Shown: positions 35,294-44,678, counted from the first letter of the stretch. The stretch: 48,127 nt of DNA from a bacterium (GCA_021373025.1 JAJFTL010000025.1:1-48127), one strand, 5' to 3'. The notes: generated by a model not told the origin, from the sequence alone. A program made the numbers and translations.

Positions 35294-37948
35294 ATGGATC
35301 AGCATAAGTATGTGTACGATTTCGAGGAAGGCAGCAAGGAGATGAGGAACATCCTGGGAGGCAAGGGTGCCGGTCTTGCCGAAATGACGAAGATCGGGTT
35401 GCCCGTACCTCCTGGTTTCACCATCTCAACTGAAATGTGTCCTGAATATCTCAAAGCTGGAGACATCCCAGAAGCCCTGAAGGTCGAGATTGGGGAGCAC
35501 CTCACCAGACTTGAGGGTAAACTTGGAAAGAAGTTCGGGTCAGCTGCCAATCCTTTGCTTGTTTCAGTGCGTTCGGGAGCGGCCGTCTCTATGCCGGGCA
35601 TGATGGACACGATCCTCAATCTTGGGCTCAACGTTGAAACCGTGGAGGGACTGGCGACACTGACCGACAACCCTCGGTTCGCCTGGGATTCATATAGACG
35701 GTTTACCCAGATGTATGGCAATGTGGTGCTGGGGATTGCGCATGACGACTTTGAGAAGATCCTTGGCGAGCAGAAGCAGCTCCAGGGCGTTACTCTCGAC
35801 ACCGACCTGTCAGTCGACAGCTTGAAAGCGCTCGTGCAGAAGTACTTCGCTCTCGTCCAGGAGAAAACCGGCAAGCCATTCCCTCAGGATCCAATGGAAC
35901 AGTTGCTTGGTGCGGTGGGGGCAGTGTTCCGTTCGTGGAATACTGAGCGAGCCATCACCTATCGCAAGATAGAGAAGATCAATAATCTGATCGGTACTGC
36001 AGTCACTGTTCAGTCAATGGTCTTTGGAAATATGGGTAATGACTCCGCGACGGGCGTATGCTTTACGCGTGACAATTCCACTGGAGCAAAGCAGTTTTCA
36101 GGCGAATACCTGGTCAATGCCCAGGGCGAGGATGTTGTCGCCGGCATTCGTACTCCGAAGAACATCAATGAGATGGCATCGGAAATGCCCGATACCTACA
36201 AGCGTCTTGTAGAGGTCTCTGTTCTTCTTGAGCAACACTACCGCGACATGCAGGACATGGAGTTTACCGTCGAACGCGGCAAACTGTTCATGCTGCAGAC
36301 CCGCAATGCGAAACGAAGCCCGGTTGCAGCTGTGAAGGTAGCAGTCGACATGGTTGGCGAAGGCCTCATCACAAAAGAGGAAGCAGTCATGCGTGTGACT
36401 CCTGATCAACTGGACACGCTTCTGCATCCACAAGTGGACCCCAAGGCCACTGTTGAAGTCATTGCAAGAGCGATTCCCGCTTCACCAGGTGCAGGGTATG
36501 GAAAGGTTATCTTTGAGTCAAAGAAAGCGGCAGAACTCGGAGAAGCCGGGGAAAAGGTCGTCCTTGTTCGTCAGGATACCTCCCCGGAGGACATCGACGG
36601 CATCTCAAAGGCTCAGGCAACGCTCACGACCCGCGGTGGTGCCTCAGCGCATGCCGCACTTGTGGCCCGTGGCCTTGGCAAACCCTGTGTCGTCGGTGCC
36701 GACCAGATCAAGCTCAATAGTACTGAGAAGACGTTCATGGTAAACGGCATAACCGTCCGCGAAGGCGATGTTATTACGGTGAACGGGACAACTGGTGAGG
36801 TCATCCTTGGCCAGGCGCCAATGGTAGATGCCGAGCAGACGCCTGAGCTGACGACGCTGCTGGCGTACGCTGACGAGATTCGGCGCCTGGGAGTGCGTGC
36901 AAATGCAGATACTCCCAGCAACGCTCGGAAGGCACGCGCATTTGGTGCAGAGGGCATTGGTCTCTGCCGTACAGAGCGGATGTTCAATGATCCTGACCGC
37001 CTCCCCTTGATGCAGGCAATGGTTATCGCAGATTCACTCGAAGAGCGTACTCCAGCCCTGGAGAAACTTCTTCCCATGCAGCAGGGAGACTTCGAGCAGA
37101 TCCTCGAGGCAATGGACGGTTTCCCTGTCATCATCCGTCTGCTCGATCCGCCTCTCCACGAGTTTCTTCCGCAAATCGAGCGATTGACCAAGGAAATGGC
37201 GGAGGCAGAGATGGCGCATGATGAAGTCCGGATTGCCTATCTCAAAAAGGTCATCAAGCGGTACAACGAGCTGAAAGAGTTCAACCCTATGATTGGGTTC
37301 CGTGGATGCCGTGTCGGCATCGTATACCCGGACATCTACGAGCTCCAGGTCCGAGCCATTGCTGAAGCAACTGCTACCCTTGTCAAACGCGGATTACATC
37401 CAATGCCTGAAATCATGCTTCCTCTCGTTGGCCACGTCAATGAGATCAAGGTGCTCAAGCCGCTAGTCCAGGCTGAACTCGACAAGGTGTTCCAGCGGGA
37501 GGGTCTCACGGTTGCCGTGAAGATCGGCACAATGATTGAGGTGCCGCGCGCATGCCTGACGGCGGACGAGATCGCTGAGTATGCGGACTTCTTCAGTTTT
37601 GGCACCAACGACCTGACCCAGACGACGTATGCCTACAGCCGTGACGATGCTGCCGGAACATTCCTGCCGCACTATCTTGAAGAAAAGATTTTGAATGTTG
37701 ATCCGTTCCAGAGCATCGATCAGAAGGGAGTCGGAAAGCTGTTGCGGATTGGTGTCGTCCTTGGCCGACAGACCAACCCCAAGATTGAGATCGGCATCTG
37801 CGGAGAGCACGGCGGCGATCCAGATTCCATTGAATTCTGCCACCTTTCAGGACTCGATTACGTCTCTTGCTCCGCCCCGCGTGTTCCCATTGCGCGCCTT
37901 GCCGCTGCGCAGGCTGTCATCAAGAACAGGCCGGCTGCCGTCAGTTAA
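35294..37948 (+). CDS. ppdK: Pyruvate, phosphate dikinase
   Basis: Interconverts pyruvate, ATP and Pi with PEP, AMP and PPi. The 884 residues include the ATP-grasp N-terminal domain, the phosphohistidine domain with catalytic His453 in TRGGASAHAAL, and the C-terminal PEP/pyruvate barrel ending with ICGEHGGDP. Residue 451, two before the histidine and the site of regulatory phosphorylation in studied homologues, is Ser rather than Thr. The ATG sits behind AGGAGGA; an upstream in-frame extension overlaps glyS and is rejected. Confidence 0.97.
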   Translation: MDQHKYVYDFEEGSKEMRNILGGKGAGLAEMTKIGLPVPPGFTISTEMCPEYLKAGDIPEALKVEIGEHLTRLEGKLGKKFGSAANPLLVSVRSGAAVSMPGMMDTILNLGLNVETVEGLATLTDNPRFAWDSYRRFTQMYGNVVLGIAHDDFEKILGEQKQLQGVTLDTDLSVDSLKALVQKYFALVQEKTGKPFPQDPMEQLLGAVGAVFRSWNTERAITYRKIEKINNLIGTAVTVQSMVFGNMGNDSATGVCFTRDNSTGAKQFSGEYLVNAQGEDVVAGIRTPKNINEMASEMPDTYKRLVEVSVLLEQHYRDMQDMEFTVERGKLFMLQTRNAKRSPVAAVKVAVDMVGEGLITKEEAVMRVTPDQLDTLLHPQVDPKATVEVIARAIPASPGAGYGKVIFESKKAAELGEAGEKVVLVRQDTSPEDIDGISKAQATLTTRGGASAHAALVARGLGKPCVVGADQIKLNSTEKTFMVNGITVREGDVITVNGTTGEVILGQAPMVDAEQTPELTTLLAYADEIRRLGVRANADTPSNARKARAFGAEGIGLCRTERMFNDPDRLPLMQAMVIADSLEERTPALEKLLPMQQGDFEQILEAMDGFPVIIRLLDPPLHEFLPQIERLTKEMAEAEMAHDEVRIAYLKKVIKRYNELKEFNPMIGFRGCRVGIVYPDIYELQVRAIAEATATLVKRGLHPMPEIMLPLVGHVNEIKVLKPLVQAELDKVFQREGLTVAVKIGTMIEVPRACLTADEIAEYADFFSFGTNDLTQTTYAYSRDDAAGTFLPHYLEEKILNVDPFQSIDQKGVGKLLRIGVVLGRQTNPKIEIGICGEHGGDPDSIEFCHLSGLDYVSCSAPRVPIARLAAAQAVIKNRPAAVS

Positions 37949-37963
37949 GCCATATTCACATAT

Positions 37964-39070
37964 ATGCTACCTATCACGAACTACAGGGATAGGGAAAGAA
38001 GGCTGCTCTCCAGGGGAGCAGCCTTCGGCATTGCCAGCAAAGGACGAATGCTGCCCGAAGCCGATGACGGCATCCGATCTCCATTTCAGAAAGACCGAGA
38101 CCGGATCATTCACTCCAGAGCGTTTCGAAGGCTCCAGTACAAAACACAGGTATTCATAGCGCCGAAAGGCGATGAAATCAGAACACGGCTTACGCATACG
38201 CTCGAGGTTGCCCAATTGTCCCGCTCAGTGGCCGATGCACTCGGACTCAACGAAGACCTGGTCGAAGCCATCGCACTGGCGCACGATCTCGGCCATGCGC
38301 CGTTCGGACATACCGGAGAAGCTGTCCTGGACATGAAGATGAAGGAAATCGATCCGGGTCTGGGCTTCGAACACGCTCTCCAAAGTCTCCGCGTTGTCGA
38401 TATGCTGGAGCGTCGTGAGCGCGGTCACGGTGAAGTACTCTTCGGGCTTAATCTCACCTATGAGACACGCAATGGTATTGCTTCTCACAGCAAGGGCCTC
38501 GAAGAATTGAGCAGGCTCGCCGACATGCAGAGTCCTCAGACTCTCGAAGGACAGATTGTGCGCCTCTGTGATCGCGTTGCCTATGTCAACCATGATCTTG
38601 ATGATGCAATACATGCAGGAATCATCGATGCTTCAGATGTGCCATCAGAAGTCACAGAAACGTTGGGCATCTTTTACTCGCAGCGCCTCGACACGATGGT
38701 GCTGGACATCATCCATTCGAGTTCACCCTCGGGCCGTATCGTCATGAGCCCTCCTGTACAGGATGCAATGGATGGGCTCATGCTGTTCCTGAAAGACAAG
38801 GTCTACATGCATTCGGAACCCAAGCGCGAAGAAGGAAAGGCACGTGACCTCCTGTCGCGGATCTTCGACTACTGCATGCTGGATACAAAGCACATGGAAC
38901 CGTATCTCAGGGAACACCCGATGACGTGTGAAGCTGATGATCCAGTCTCGTTGCTCAGGGGAGACAGCCTTGCGACGGTGCGCGTCGTAGCAGACTACAT
39001 TGCCTCAATGACTGACCGCATGGCTCTCAACATCGCTGCGGATCTGGTGATTCCACACATTTACGTCTAG
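37964..39070 (+). CDS. dgt: dGTPase-like HD-domain triphosphohydrolase
   Basis: Predicted to hydrolyse dGTP or related dNTPs to the nucleoside and triphosphate. The 368 residues have the family N-terminus (FQKDRDRIIHSRAFRRLQYKTQVF region near 41-64), the metal ligands His78 in RLTHTLE and His107-Asp108 in AHDLGH, and a helical C-terminus. No Shine-Dalgarno sequence is seen before the ATG. A 10-bp perfect inverted repeat lies within the first codons. Substrate is by family only. Confidence 0.88.
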   Translation: MLPITNYRDRERRLLSRGAAFGIASKGRMLPEADDGIRSPFQKDRDRIIHSRAFRRLQYKTQVFIAPKGDEIRTRLTHTLEVAQLSRSVADALGLNEDLVEAIALAHDLGHAPFGHTGEAVLDMKMKEIDPGLGFEHALQSLRVVDMLERRERGHGEVLFGLNLTYETRNGIASHSKGLEELSRLADMQSPQTLEGQIVRLCDRVAYVNHDLDDAIHAGIIDASDVPSEVTETLGIFYSQRLDTMVLDIIHSSSPSGRIVMSPPVQDAMDGLMLFLKDKVYMHSEPKREEGKARDLLSRIFDYCMLDTKHMEPYLREHPMTCEADDPVSLLRGDSLATVRVVADYIASMTDRMALNIAADLVIPHIYV

Positions 39071-39098
39071 CGAAAAGCCCTGCTTGTGGAATCAATGT

Positions 39099-39131
39099 GA
39101 GGAGAGCTGGAACGATTCCAGCCTCCTCTTT
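39099..39131 (+). terminator. Probable terminator between dgt and dnaG
   Basis: A hairpin with a seven-base inner stem (GCTGGAA/TTCCAGC), a one-base bulge, a six-base outer stem (GAGGAG/CTCCTC) and a CGA loop, followed by TTT. It would end the deoC-to-dgt transcript or attenuate it. The T tract is short. Confidence 0.55.
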
Positions 39132-39159
39132 CGTATACCTAGGTGGTGCAACCTCCCAG

Positions 39160-40851
39160 ATGGACTACAAAGACTATATCGCTGAAGTAAGCTCCAAAAT
39201 CGGCATTCTTGACGTGATAGGCCATTATGTCAAGCTGCACAAGCAGGGGCGTAACTATGTCGGCCTTTGCCCGTTCCACCACGAGAAGACGCCCTCTTTC
39301 ACGGTCAGCCCAGACAAGAATATGTTTTACTGCTTCGGTTGCAAAGCAACCGGTGACATGCTGACGTTCGTGCGAAAGATTCACAACGTTTCACTAGCGG
39401 AGGCAGTCGAGATTGTCTCCAAGGAATTTGATGTTGACCTGCCACCGTGGCATATGTCCACAGCCGCTTCAAAAGAGCGCCAGGAACTCCTGCGGACTCT
39501 AAAGGTGGTCGCTGAGGCTTTTTCTGCTGCATTGCAAACCCCTCAAGCCCAGCAGTGCCAAGAATACGTCCGACGACGCGAACTAAGCCCTGATACTATC
39601 CAGCGTTTCTCCCTGGGCTACTGCCCCCGCAATATAGACGATCTCATCGCGTGGTGCTCTGACCACGGAGTCGATGAGAAGTCCCTTGCACGTGCCGGTA
39701 TCGTTCAGCGCCACGATGGACGAGTCTCGTCACCGTTTGCACACCGGTTGATGTTTCCCATTTGGGATAGTGTCGGTAATGTCATCGCTTTTGGCGGCAG
39801 AGCCATCGACGGCTCGATGCCGAAGTACACAAACAGCCCCGAGAGCCCACTGTTCTCTAAGAGGAGAACGCTGTATGCGCTGCCCCTGGCTGAGCCGTCC
39901 ATACGAAAAGAGGGCATCGCAATCATTGTGGAAGGATACATGGATGCCATTGCCCTCCACGCCGCCGGCTTTCACCATACGGTGGCCTCACTAGGAACGG
40001 CATTCACGGAGGAACAGGCTACCCTTCTTAAGCGAAGCGCATCGCGCGTCCTTCTCAACTTCGACAGCGATGAAGCTGGACAGCGGGCCGCCCGGCTCGC
40101 TCTCTCCATCGCTGATCGGACTGGACTGGACGTTGCCATAGTACGAGTGGCGGGGGCCAAGGATCCGGACGAGTTACTGCATGAACCCGGAGGAAGCGAT
40201 CTGTACCAATTGGCTCTGGACCAGGCGATTCCAGCAGGAGACTTCCTGATTGCAGCCGCTGCCGCGGGCAAGGACATGAATTCAGTGACTGGCCGCAGGA
40301 GCTTTGTCCAGGAGATGATGGAGTCAGTGGATGCCATGCAGGACTCGCTTCTCAGGACTCAGGTGCTTACTCAGATTGCAAGAAGGGTGGGTGTCCGCGA
40401 AGAAGAGGTGCTAGGCATGTACCACAAGGGGCGAACGCGCATTGAGCAGCCTGTAGCTGTCGATCCCTGGAGGATTCCCCGAAAGAGTCTTGGACACTCC
40501 AGAATTCCGACAGGTGCCTCTTTGCAGAGTACACGCTCAATTCTCGAGCGGAACGTGGCACATGGCTTGATACATAACCTTGACCGGCTTCCGGAACTCC
40601 TTCCACAACTGGATGAGCTCACATTCCAGGACGAAGTGTGCCAGGAGATTATCGGCGTCGTACGTCGCGAAGCATCGGGTGGAACTGCTCTCCTCGCTGC
40701 GCTTGTTGCACAACTGAGCCCGGATGCTGCGGCACTCGTTGGCAGCTGGAGCCTCGAAGACCACAAATTGAGCTATCAGGGGCTGAGAGATACAATTGTC
40801 AGGTTGCAGCTACTGCCCTTAGTCATGGCACACGGAGACAGCGCGACGTGA
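39160..40851 (+). CDS. dnaG: DNA primase
   Basis: Makes RNA primers for replication. With the ATG at 39160 it has 563 residues: CHC2 zinc finger (Cys37, His40, Cys58, Cys61), the catalytic core with a TOPRIM fold (EGYMD, then FDSDEAG) and a C-terminal region for helicase contact. The upstream in-frame GTG at 39097 is rejected because it would begin at the terminator hairpin and homologues start near this ATG. A TATACC element (39134-39139) may be its -10. It is paired with rpoD as in the macromolecular synthesis operon. Confidence 0.95.
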   Translation: MDYKDYIAEVSSKIGILDVIGHYVKLHKQGRNYVGLCPFHHEKTPSFTVSPDKNMFYCFGCKATGDMLTFVRKIHNVSLAEAVEIVSKEFDVDLPPWHMSTAASKERQELLRTLKVVAEAFSAALQTPQAQQCQEYVRRRELSPDTIQRFSLGYCPRNIDDLIAWCSDHGVDEKSLARAGIVQRHDGRVSSPFAHRLMFPIWDSVGNVIAFGGRAIDGSMPKYTNSPESPLFSKRRTLYALPLAEPSIRKEGIAIIVEGYMDAIALHAAGFHHTVASLGTAFTEEQATLLKRSASRVLLNFDSDEAGQRAARLALSIADRTGLDVAIVRVAGAKDPDELLHEPGGSDLYQLALDQAIPAGDFLIAAAAAGKDMNSVTGRRSFVQEMMESVDAMQDSLLRTQVLTQIARRVGVREEEVLGMYHKGRTRIEQPVAVDPWRIPRKSLGHSRIPTGASLQSTRSILERNVAHGLIHNLDRLPELLPQLDELTFQDEVCQEIIGVVRREASGGTALLAALVAQLSPDAAALVGSWSLEDHKLSYQGLRDTIVRLQLLPLVMAHGDSAT

Positions 40852-40870
40852 ATCGCGAAAGGAGCGGACA

Positions 40871-42340
40871 ATGGTAGAAAAGAAAAGCACAAAAAGCAAG
40901 AAGGTGACACAAGAGGTTCTTCGGACAGGAGCTGACCGGACGTCTCCTGAAAGAGCTCTTGCGACACCAGAGGACGTTCCTGGACAGAAGACTAGAAAAG
41001 CGCGCCTGAAAACTCCCTCAAAGAAGCCGGCTATCCCTCTAGAGGAACCCTCCGAAACCGCCGCGTCGGTGTATGCTAACGTCGCATCTGACCTCAAAGC
41101 CTCGACAAGAACGGGGAGTCACGATGACGACGAAGAGCTGGAGACCGACCTGGACGTCGAAGAAGAACAGGATGCCCAGCATGATGAACTTATCCCTGGT
41201 CCACCACTTCCTAGAAGGCGCGAACTGATGAAACTCCTCCAGAGCGCCCGCCAAGCGGGTTCGCTGGACTATGACGCGGTCATGGACGCGCTCGAGAAAC
41301 ACGACATTCCATTGGAAGACCTCGACGCCTTCTATGACCGAATGGATTTCGAAGGCATCATTTTTGGAACGTCTCGCTACATTAAGTCCGCAACCAAGAA
41401 AACTACGGCAGCTCCTTCGCTCCCCTCCATCATTCGCGTTACGACCCAGGAAGAGCAAAACCCGATCCAGTCATACCTTAGCGATATTGGTCGAGTGCCA
41501 CTTCTTACCCCCGACCAGGAAAAGTCTCTGGGAAAAAGCGTCATGGAAGGCGACATGGAAGCGCGGCGTCAACTTATTGAAGCGAACCTTCGCCTCGTTG
41601 TCAGCATCGCCAAAAAATACACGGGACGCGGCCTTTCGTTTCTCGATCTCGTTGAAGAAGGAAATCTTGGACTGATCCGAGCAGTCGAGAAATTCGACTA
41701 CAAGCGTGGCTTTCGGTTCTCGACGTACGCCACTTGGTGGATTCGACAGTCAATGACACGAGCACTGGCTGATCAGTCTCGCCTGATCAGAGTTCCAGTA
41801 CATATGGTCGAAAACCTCAACAAGATCGACAAGATCAAGAAGTCCTTCCTCCAGGAACACGGTCGGGAGCCAACCAAGGAAGAGCTAGCCACAGCTATGG
41901 GTATCCCTGTCAAGAAGATCGTACGTTATCTGCGTCTTGGACAGCAGCCGCTTTCTCTTGAGAACACGGTAGGCGACGAGGAGGAGAGTCGGCTGGAGAA
42001 CTTTATCGAGGATGAGAAGAGCCCGTCCCCCGAGAAAGAGACCTTCAACAAATACTACAAAGAACAGTTGGAGCGCATCCTCGAGACGCTGCCTGAACGT
42101 GAGAAGAAGATCCTGATCTACAGAGAAGGCCTTCAGGGAGAATATGAACACACGCTTGAAGAGGTCGGCACGATGTTCCAGGTGACGCGCGAACGCATTC
42201 GTCAGATTGAGGCCAAGGCCAAGCGAAAACTCAAGGAGATTATCGCCAAGGAAAATGGCATGAACGAGGAGGATATGCACAATGATGGTAATGTCATCCG
42301 TCATCGCACATCTTCGAATCGGAGACGTTCTTCGTCCTAG
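40871..42340 (+). CDS. rpoD: RNA polymerase primary sigma factor (RpoD family)
   Basis: Directs RNA polymerase to housekeeping promoters. The 489 residues comprise a charged Lys/Glu-rich N-terminus (about 1-110), region 1.1 (about 115-165), region 1.2, and regions 2.1-2.4 with [20 protein letters not shown] and [10 protein letters not shown]. Region 3 follows, then region 4 with [21 protein letters not shown]. Two changes stand out: the LRFGL-type segment in region 4 reads IYREGL, and the usual ALRKLRHPSR ending is AKRKLKEI followed by a long Ser/Arg tail. It is 19 bases after dnaG with GGAG upstream. Confidence 0.96.
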   Translation: MVEKKSTKSKKVTQEVLRTGADRTSPERALATPEDVPGQKTRKARLKTPSKKPAIPLEEPSETAASVYANVASDLKASTRTGSHDDDEELETDLDVEEEQDAQHDELIPGPPLPRRRELMKLLQSARQAGSLDYDAVMDALEKHDIPLEDLDAFYDRMDFEGIIFGTSRYIKSATKKTTAAPSLPSIIRVTTQEEQNPIQSYLSDIGRVPLLTPDQEKSLGKSVMEGDMEARRQLIEANLRLVVSIAKKYTGRGLSFLDLVEEGNLGLIRAVEKFDYKRGFRFSTYATWWIRQSMTRALADQSRLIRVPVHMVENLNKIDKIKKSFLQEHGREPTKEELATAMGIPVKKIVRYLRLGQQPLSLENTVGDEEESRLENFIEDEKSPSPEKETFNKYYKEQLERILETLPEREKKILIYREGLQGEYEHTLEEVGTMFQVTRERIRQIEAKAKRKLKEIIAKENGMNEEDMHNDGNVIRHRTSSNRRRSSS

Positions 42341-42361
42341 GAACCCGGAAGGGGCGGCATC

Positions 42362-42389
42362 TTGACATAGAAATCGCCAACATTATAAT
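42362..42389 (+). promoter_or_regulatory. tRNA-Asn promoter
   Basis: Exact consensus hexamers TTGACA (42362-42367) and TATAAT (42384-42389) with a 16-base spacer, a few bases before tRNA-Asn. It is the strongest promoter match in the window and starts 22 bases after rpoD. Confidence 0.88.
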
Positions 42390-42400
42390 AGCAGTGGTAT

Positions 42401-42476
42401 TCCCCGATAGCTCAACGGTGGTAGCACTGGACTGTTAATCCGGGGGTTGTAGGTTCGAATCCTACTCGGGGAGCCA
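42401..42476 (+). tRNA. tRNA-Asn(GTT)
   Basis: Acceptor TCCCCGA pairs with TCGGGGA, the anticodon loop CTGTTAA gives GTT, and the T-arm contains GGTTCGAATCC. The CCA is encoded (42474-42476). The D-arm has a shortened three-pair stem (GCT/AGC). Confidence 0.95.
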
Positions 42477-42514
42477 GAATTGGATCGCTGGGGATTGCTA
42501 TTGCCTGTATAAGA

Positions 42515-42560
42515 GAGCTGAGGCATTGATGAGAGATTATCCCCATCAGTGCCTCAGCTC
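42515..42560. terminator. Long hairpin between tRNA-Asn and the ferritin gene
   Basis: Arms GAGCTGAGGCA-TTGATG and CATCAG-TGCCTCAGCTC form a 17-pair stem with one G-U pair and a 12-base loop. The stretch after it on the plus strand is ATTCAGTTT, only moderately T-rich. It lies between convergent genes and may end transcripts from both sides. A second small hairpin (42579-42593, CGGCG...CGCCG) follows. Positions 42594-42691 show nothing else I can name. Confidence 0.6.
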
Positions 42561-42691
42561 ATTCAGTTTATCATCACACGGCGTTGAACGCCGCTCACGG
42601 AATGTCCGTCCATAAATCACCTTGAGGGAACTCACTCAGCACTTTCACTCGTTAGCTTCGCCTCTCGCGAGTAGCAATTGGTCGTACTCAA

Positions 42692-42997
42692 CTAACAGGC
42701 TTGCTTCTTGATTTCGTCCTCCACTTCCTTCGCACCCTGAGCATAGAACTTCTCCTCGTCAGGAGCAAGCTGATGGAGCAGTCTCAGGAATTCGCCTGCA
42801 TGCACAAGTTCCTCGCCTGCAATATCCTTCAGCACTTCAATGGCGAGCTTGTTGTCTGTAGACTCCGCAAGTTGCGTATACAACTGAACCGCTTCGTACT
42901 CGGCAGCCACCATGAAGCGAATTTCTCTTATGAGTTCTTCGTGCGTCAACTTCCGCCCATTCGCCAAACCTGAAAAAGGCGATCCAAACTCCGGCAT
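42692..42997 (-). CDS. Encapsulin-associated-type ferritin-like protein
   Basis: A 101-residue two-helix ferritin-like protein. Conserved carboxylate and His positions are visible in AAEYEAVQLY (about 31-40) and the ExxH-type EELVHAGEFL (about 62-71). It resembles the small ferritin-like domains found as encapsulin cargo or fused to encapsulin (as in Pyrococcus). No cargo-loading tail is obvious at the C-terminus, and no encapsulin gene is in the window. Likely role: iron oxidation and storage or peroxide defence, as a decamer-type assembly. ATG with GAGGAGG six bases upstream. Confidence 0.75.
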   Translation of the reverse strand: MPEFGSPFSGLANGRKLTHEELIREIRFMVAAEYEAVQLYTQLAESTDNKLAIEVLKDIAGEELVHAGEFLRLLHQLAPDEEKFYAQGAKEVEDEIKKQAC

Positions 42998-43147
42998 TCC
43001 AAACCTCCTCGTGTTGTGGCAACCCCACCCCTGGCCCTCACTCGAGCACTCTGGCCACCGGTATCAGGCTACCGACGACGACCATGCCAAGAAACAGTCA
43101 TCCCCAGTACTCGGCAGGTCTCCCAATGGAATCGCTTCTCCCGAGAG

Positions 43148-43402
43148 CTATCGCCTTTTCCCCCCTCCCAGGGCTCGTACCACTACGATCAGCAATACAG
43201 CTCCGACCACCGCTGTGATCAGACTCCCCCACAAACCGGTGCTCTTGATCCCCAGGAGCCCGAACACCCAGCCACCGAGCAGGCCGCCGACGGCACCAAT
43301 AACCAGATCGCCAATCAAGCCGTAACCACTGCCCTTCATAAGCTGTCCTGCAATCCATCCTCCAGCGATACCAATAACAATCCACCAGAACCAACCGGGC
43401 AT
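43148..43402 (-). CDS. GlsB/YeaQ/YmgE-family membrane protein
   Basis: An 84-residue protein with three hydrophobic, glycine-rich segments (about 3-20, 29-47, 55-76), the pattern of the family once called transglycosylase-associated. The start MPGWFWW is preceded by GGAGG at a good distance; a longer upstream frame is rejected. The family is stress-linked in several bacteria but its function is unknown. It lies upstream of the ferritin gene on the same strand, 150 bases apart. Confidence 0.85.
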   Translation of the reverse strand: MPGWFWWIVIGIAGGWIAGQLMKGSGYGLIGDLVIGAVGGLLGGWVFGLLGIKSTGLWGSLITAVVGAVLLIVVVRALGGGKRR

Positions 43403-43558
43403 ACTTCCACCTCCACATCTCATGATCTCTGTCAAAAACTGACAGCAGTACGGTGCATCGACCTTCCTTCGATAGCTCCCAACAGTCTGGCAACCCATGA
43501 TATGCTACGGGACCAGCTTGTCCGGCCATCGACCAGTTTCCACAAACTTACCAAAATA

Positions 43559-43586
43559 ATGATAGTATACGCAATTCCCCTGTCAA
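43559..43586 (-). promoter_or_regulatory. Putative promoter of the GlsB-family gene
   Basis: Minus strand: -35 TTGACA (43581-43586), a 16-base spacer and -10 TATCAT (43559-43564). A TATACT lies inside the spacer, but at 11 bases from the -35 it is too close to be its partner. Confidence 0.55.
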
Positions 43587-43712
43587 CCCCACCTTTCTCT
43601 TTTCAGTGTTCGCCGATCACGTTTGGAAGCAACATCCATACACATCTTCTCCTCCGACCCGTATCGCACCTGTCTCTCACGTTCACGTGATATGTTCCGC
43701 CCGATTCGCCGC

Positions 43713-43718
43713 TATACT
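43713..43718 (+). promoter_or_regulatory. Putative -10 element of ispE
   Basis: TATACT about 30 bases before the ispE ATG, matching the -10 form repeated elsewhere in the window. No clear -35 element is seen at the proper distance, so the assignment is weak. Confidence 0.4.
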
Positions 43719-43747
43719 GAACGCATAAGCGATGAGGGGAACAGCGC

Positions 43748-44662
43748 ATGAGCCGTGACAAACAACAGTTGTCCATAACAACGACCACCAAGATTAATGC
43801 TTGGCTTCGAATTCTGCCCAGGCAGAACGAAACACATCTGCACGAACTCGAGTCTCTGTTCCTCCCTGTGGCATATGGAGATCACTTCTTGATAGAGGCT
43901 TGTCCATCCGAGGAGCCGGAGCTGTTGCTTTCGTCGAACAGGAAGGATCTTCTTGCAGAGAATACAGTCCAGACTGCATGGAAAGCCTTTGTTAGCACTT
44001 TGTCTCCAGGACAGGTGCAACCATCCTACAGGATTATAGTTCATTTGGAGAAGCGCGTTCCTGAAAAGACGGGACTGGGTGGAGGTAGTGGCGATGCAGG
44101 CGCCATGCTTCTTACACTCAATCAACTGCACGGATCTCCCCTCAGTGAGCACGAACTGCTATCGATAGCCATGAGACTGGGTTCTGACGTTCCGTTCTTC
44201 GTCCAGAACAGCGTGTCGATTGTCCGCGGAACGGGACAGATCGTCGATAGGATTCCTCCACTCCCTCCCCTGTGGTGTTGCATTGCTCTTCCCACTTTCC
44301 GCGTCAACACGAGCCAGGCGTATGCAGTTCTCGACGAAGTCATGGCCACACAAGGAGTTTCGGCGGTCGATCCCACGGTCGACCTGGACTCTATTGTTAA
44401 CGTACTTCGCGCGGGCACTGCCCTCCCCGATCATGGCAAACAGCGCTTGAATTCCTTTGAAGCAGCCCTTGGTGATAATTTGGCTGCTTTTCTGGACATT
44501 CGTACCGTGCTTCTCACCAGCGGCGCTATCCTCAGCGGTCTAAGCGGCTCAGGAAGTGCTGTCTTTGGCATATATACAGAAAGGGCGACCGCCGAAGCAG
44601 CCGCCCTTGCCGTTCAGGAACGCCGGAGCGTCGACCGAACGTTCGTCGCTGAAGTTCTCTAG
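43748..44662 (+). CDS. ispE: 4-diphosphocytidyl-2-C-methyl-D-erythritol kinase
   Basis: GHMP-family kinase of the non-mevalonate isoprenoid pathway, which feeds undecaprenyl phosphate for the wall. The 304 residues show the ATP-binding KTGLGGGSGDAGAM (family GLGGGSSDAA, with SSDAA changed to SGDAG), LGSDVPFF, and the third motif LSGSGSAVFG. The ATG has AGGGGA about ten bases upstream. It converges on rplL with 16 bases between stop codons. Confidence 0.93.
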   Translation: MSRDKQQLSITTTTKINAWLRILPRQNETHLHELESLFLPVAYGDHFLIEACPSEEPELLLSSNRKDLLAENTVQTAWKAFVSTLSPGQVQPSYRIIVHLEKRVPEKTGLGGGSGDAGAMLLTLNQLHGSPLSEHELLSIAMRLGSDVPFFVQNSVSIVRGTGQIVDRIPPLPPLWCCIALPTFRVNTSQAYAVLDEVMATQGVSAVDPTVDLDSIVNVLRAGTALPDHGKQRLNSFEAALGDNLAAFLDIRTVLLTSGAILSGLSGSGSAVFGIYTERATAEAAALAVQERRSVDRTFVAEVL

Positions 44663-44678
44663 ATGCTACCTCTAGAAG

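Larger units (their letters stand above)
43403..43747. other. Intergenic region between the GlsB-family gene and ispE
   Basis: No gene is supported here. It holds the GlsB-family promoter (43559-43586, minus), a -10-like TATACT for ispE (43713-43718, plus) and a small inverted repeat CTGTCA...TGACAG close to the GlsB ribosome site. The leader of the GlsB transcript would be about 150 bases. The rest shows nothing I can name. Confidence 0.6.

Noticed and set aside
37998-38025. Inverted repeat considered as the ppdK terminator
   Set aside because: It is followed by CGGCATT rather than a T tract and lies inside the dgt reading frame, where the encoded residues fit the family.
39097-39159. Longer dnaG starting at GTG 39097
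   Set aside because: It would begin within the terminator hairpin, and homologues start near the ATG at 39160 just before the zinc finger.
43559-43586. TTGACA with TATACT at 11 bases as a promoter pair
   Set aside because: The spacer is too short for a primary-sigma promoter; TATCAT at 16 bases fits better.
44657-44678. TCTAGA...TCTAGA inverted repeat between ispE and rplL stop codons
   Set aside because: Only six pairs with a 7-base loop and no T tract, so it is too weak to call a terminator.
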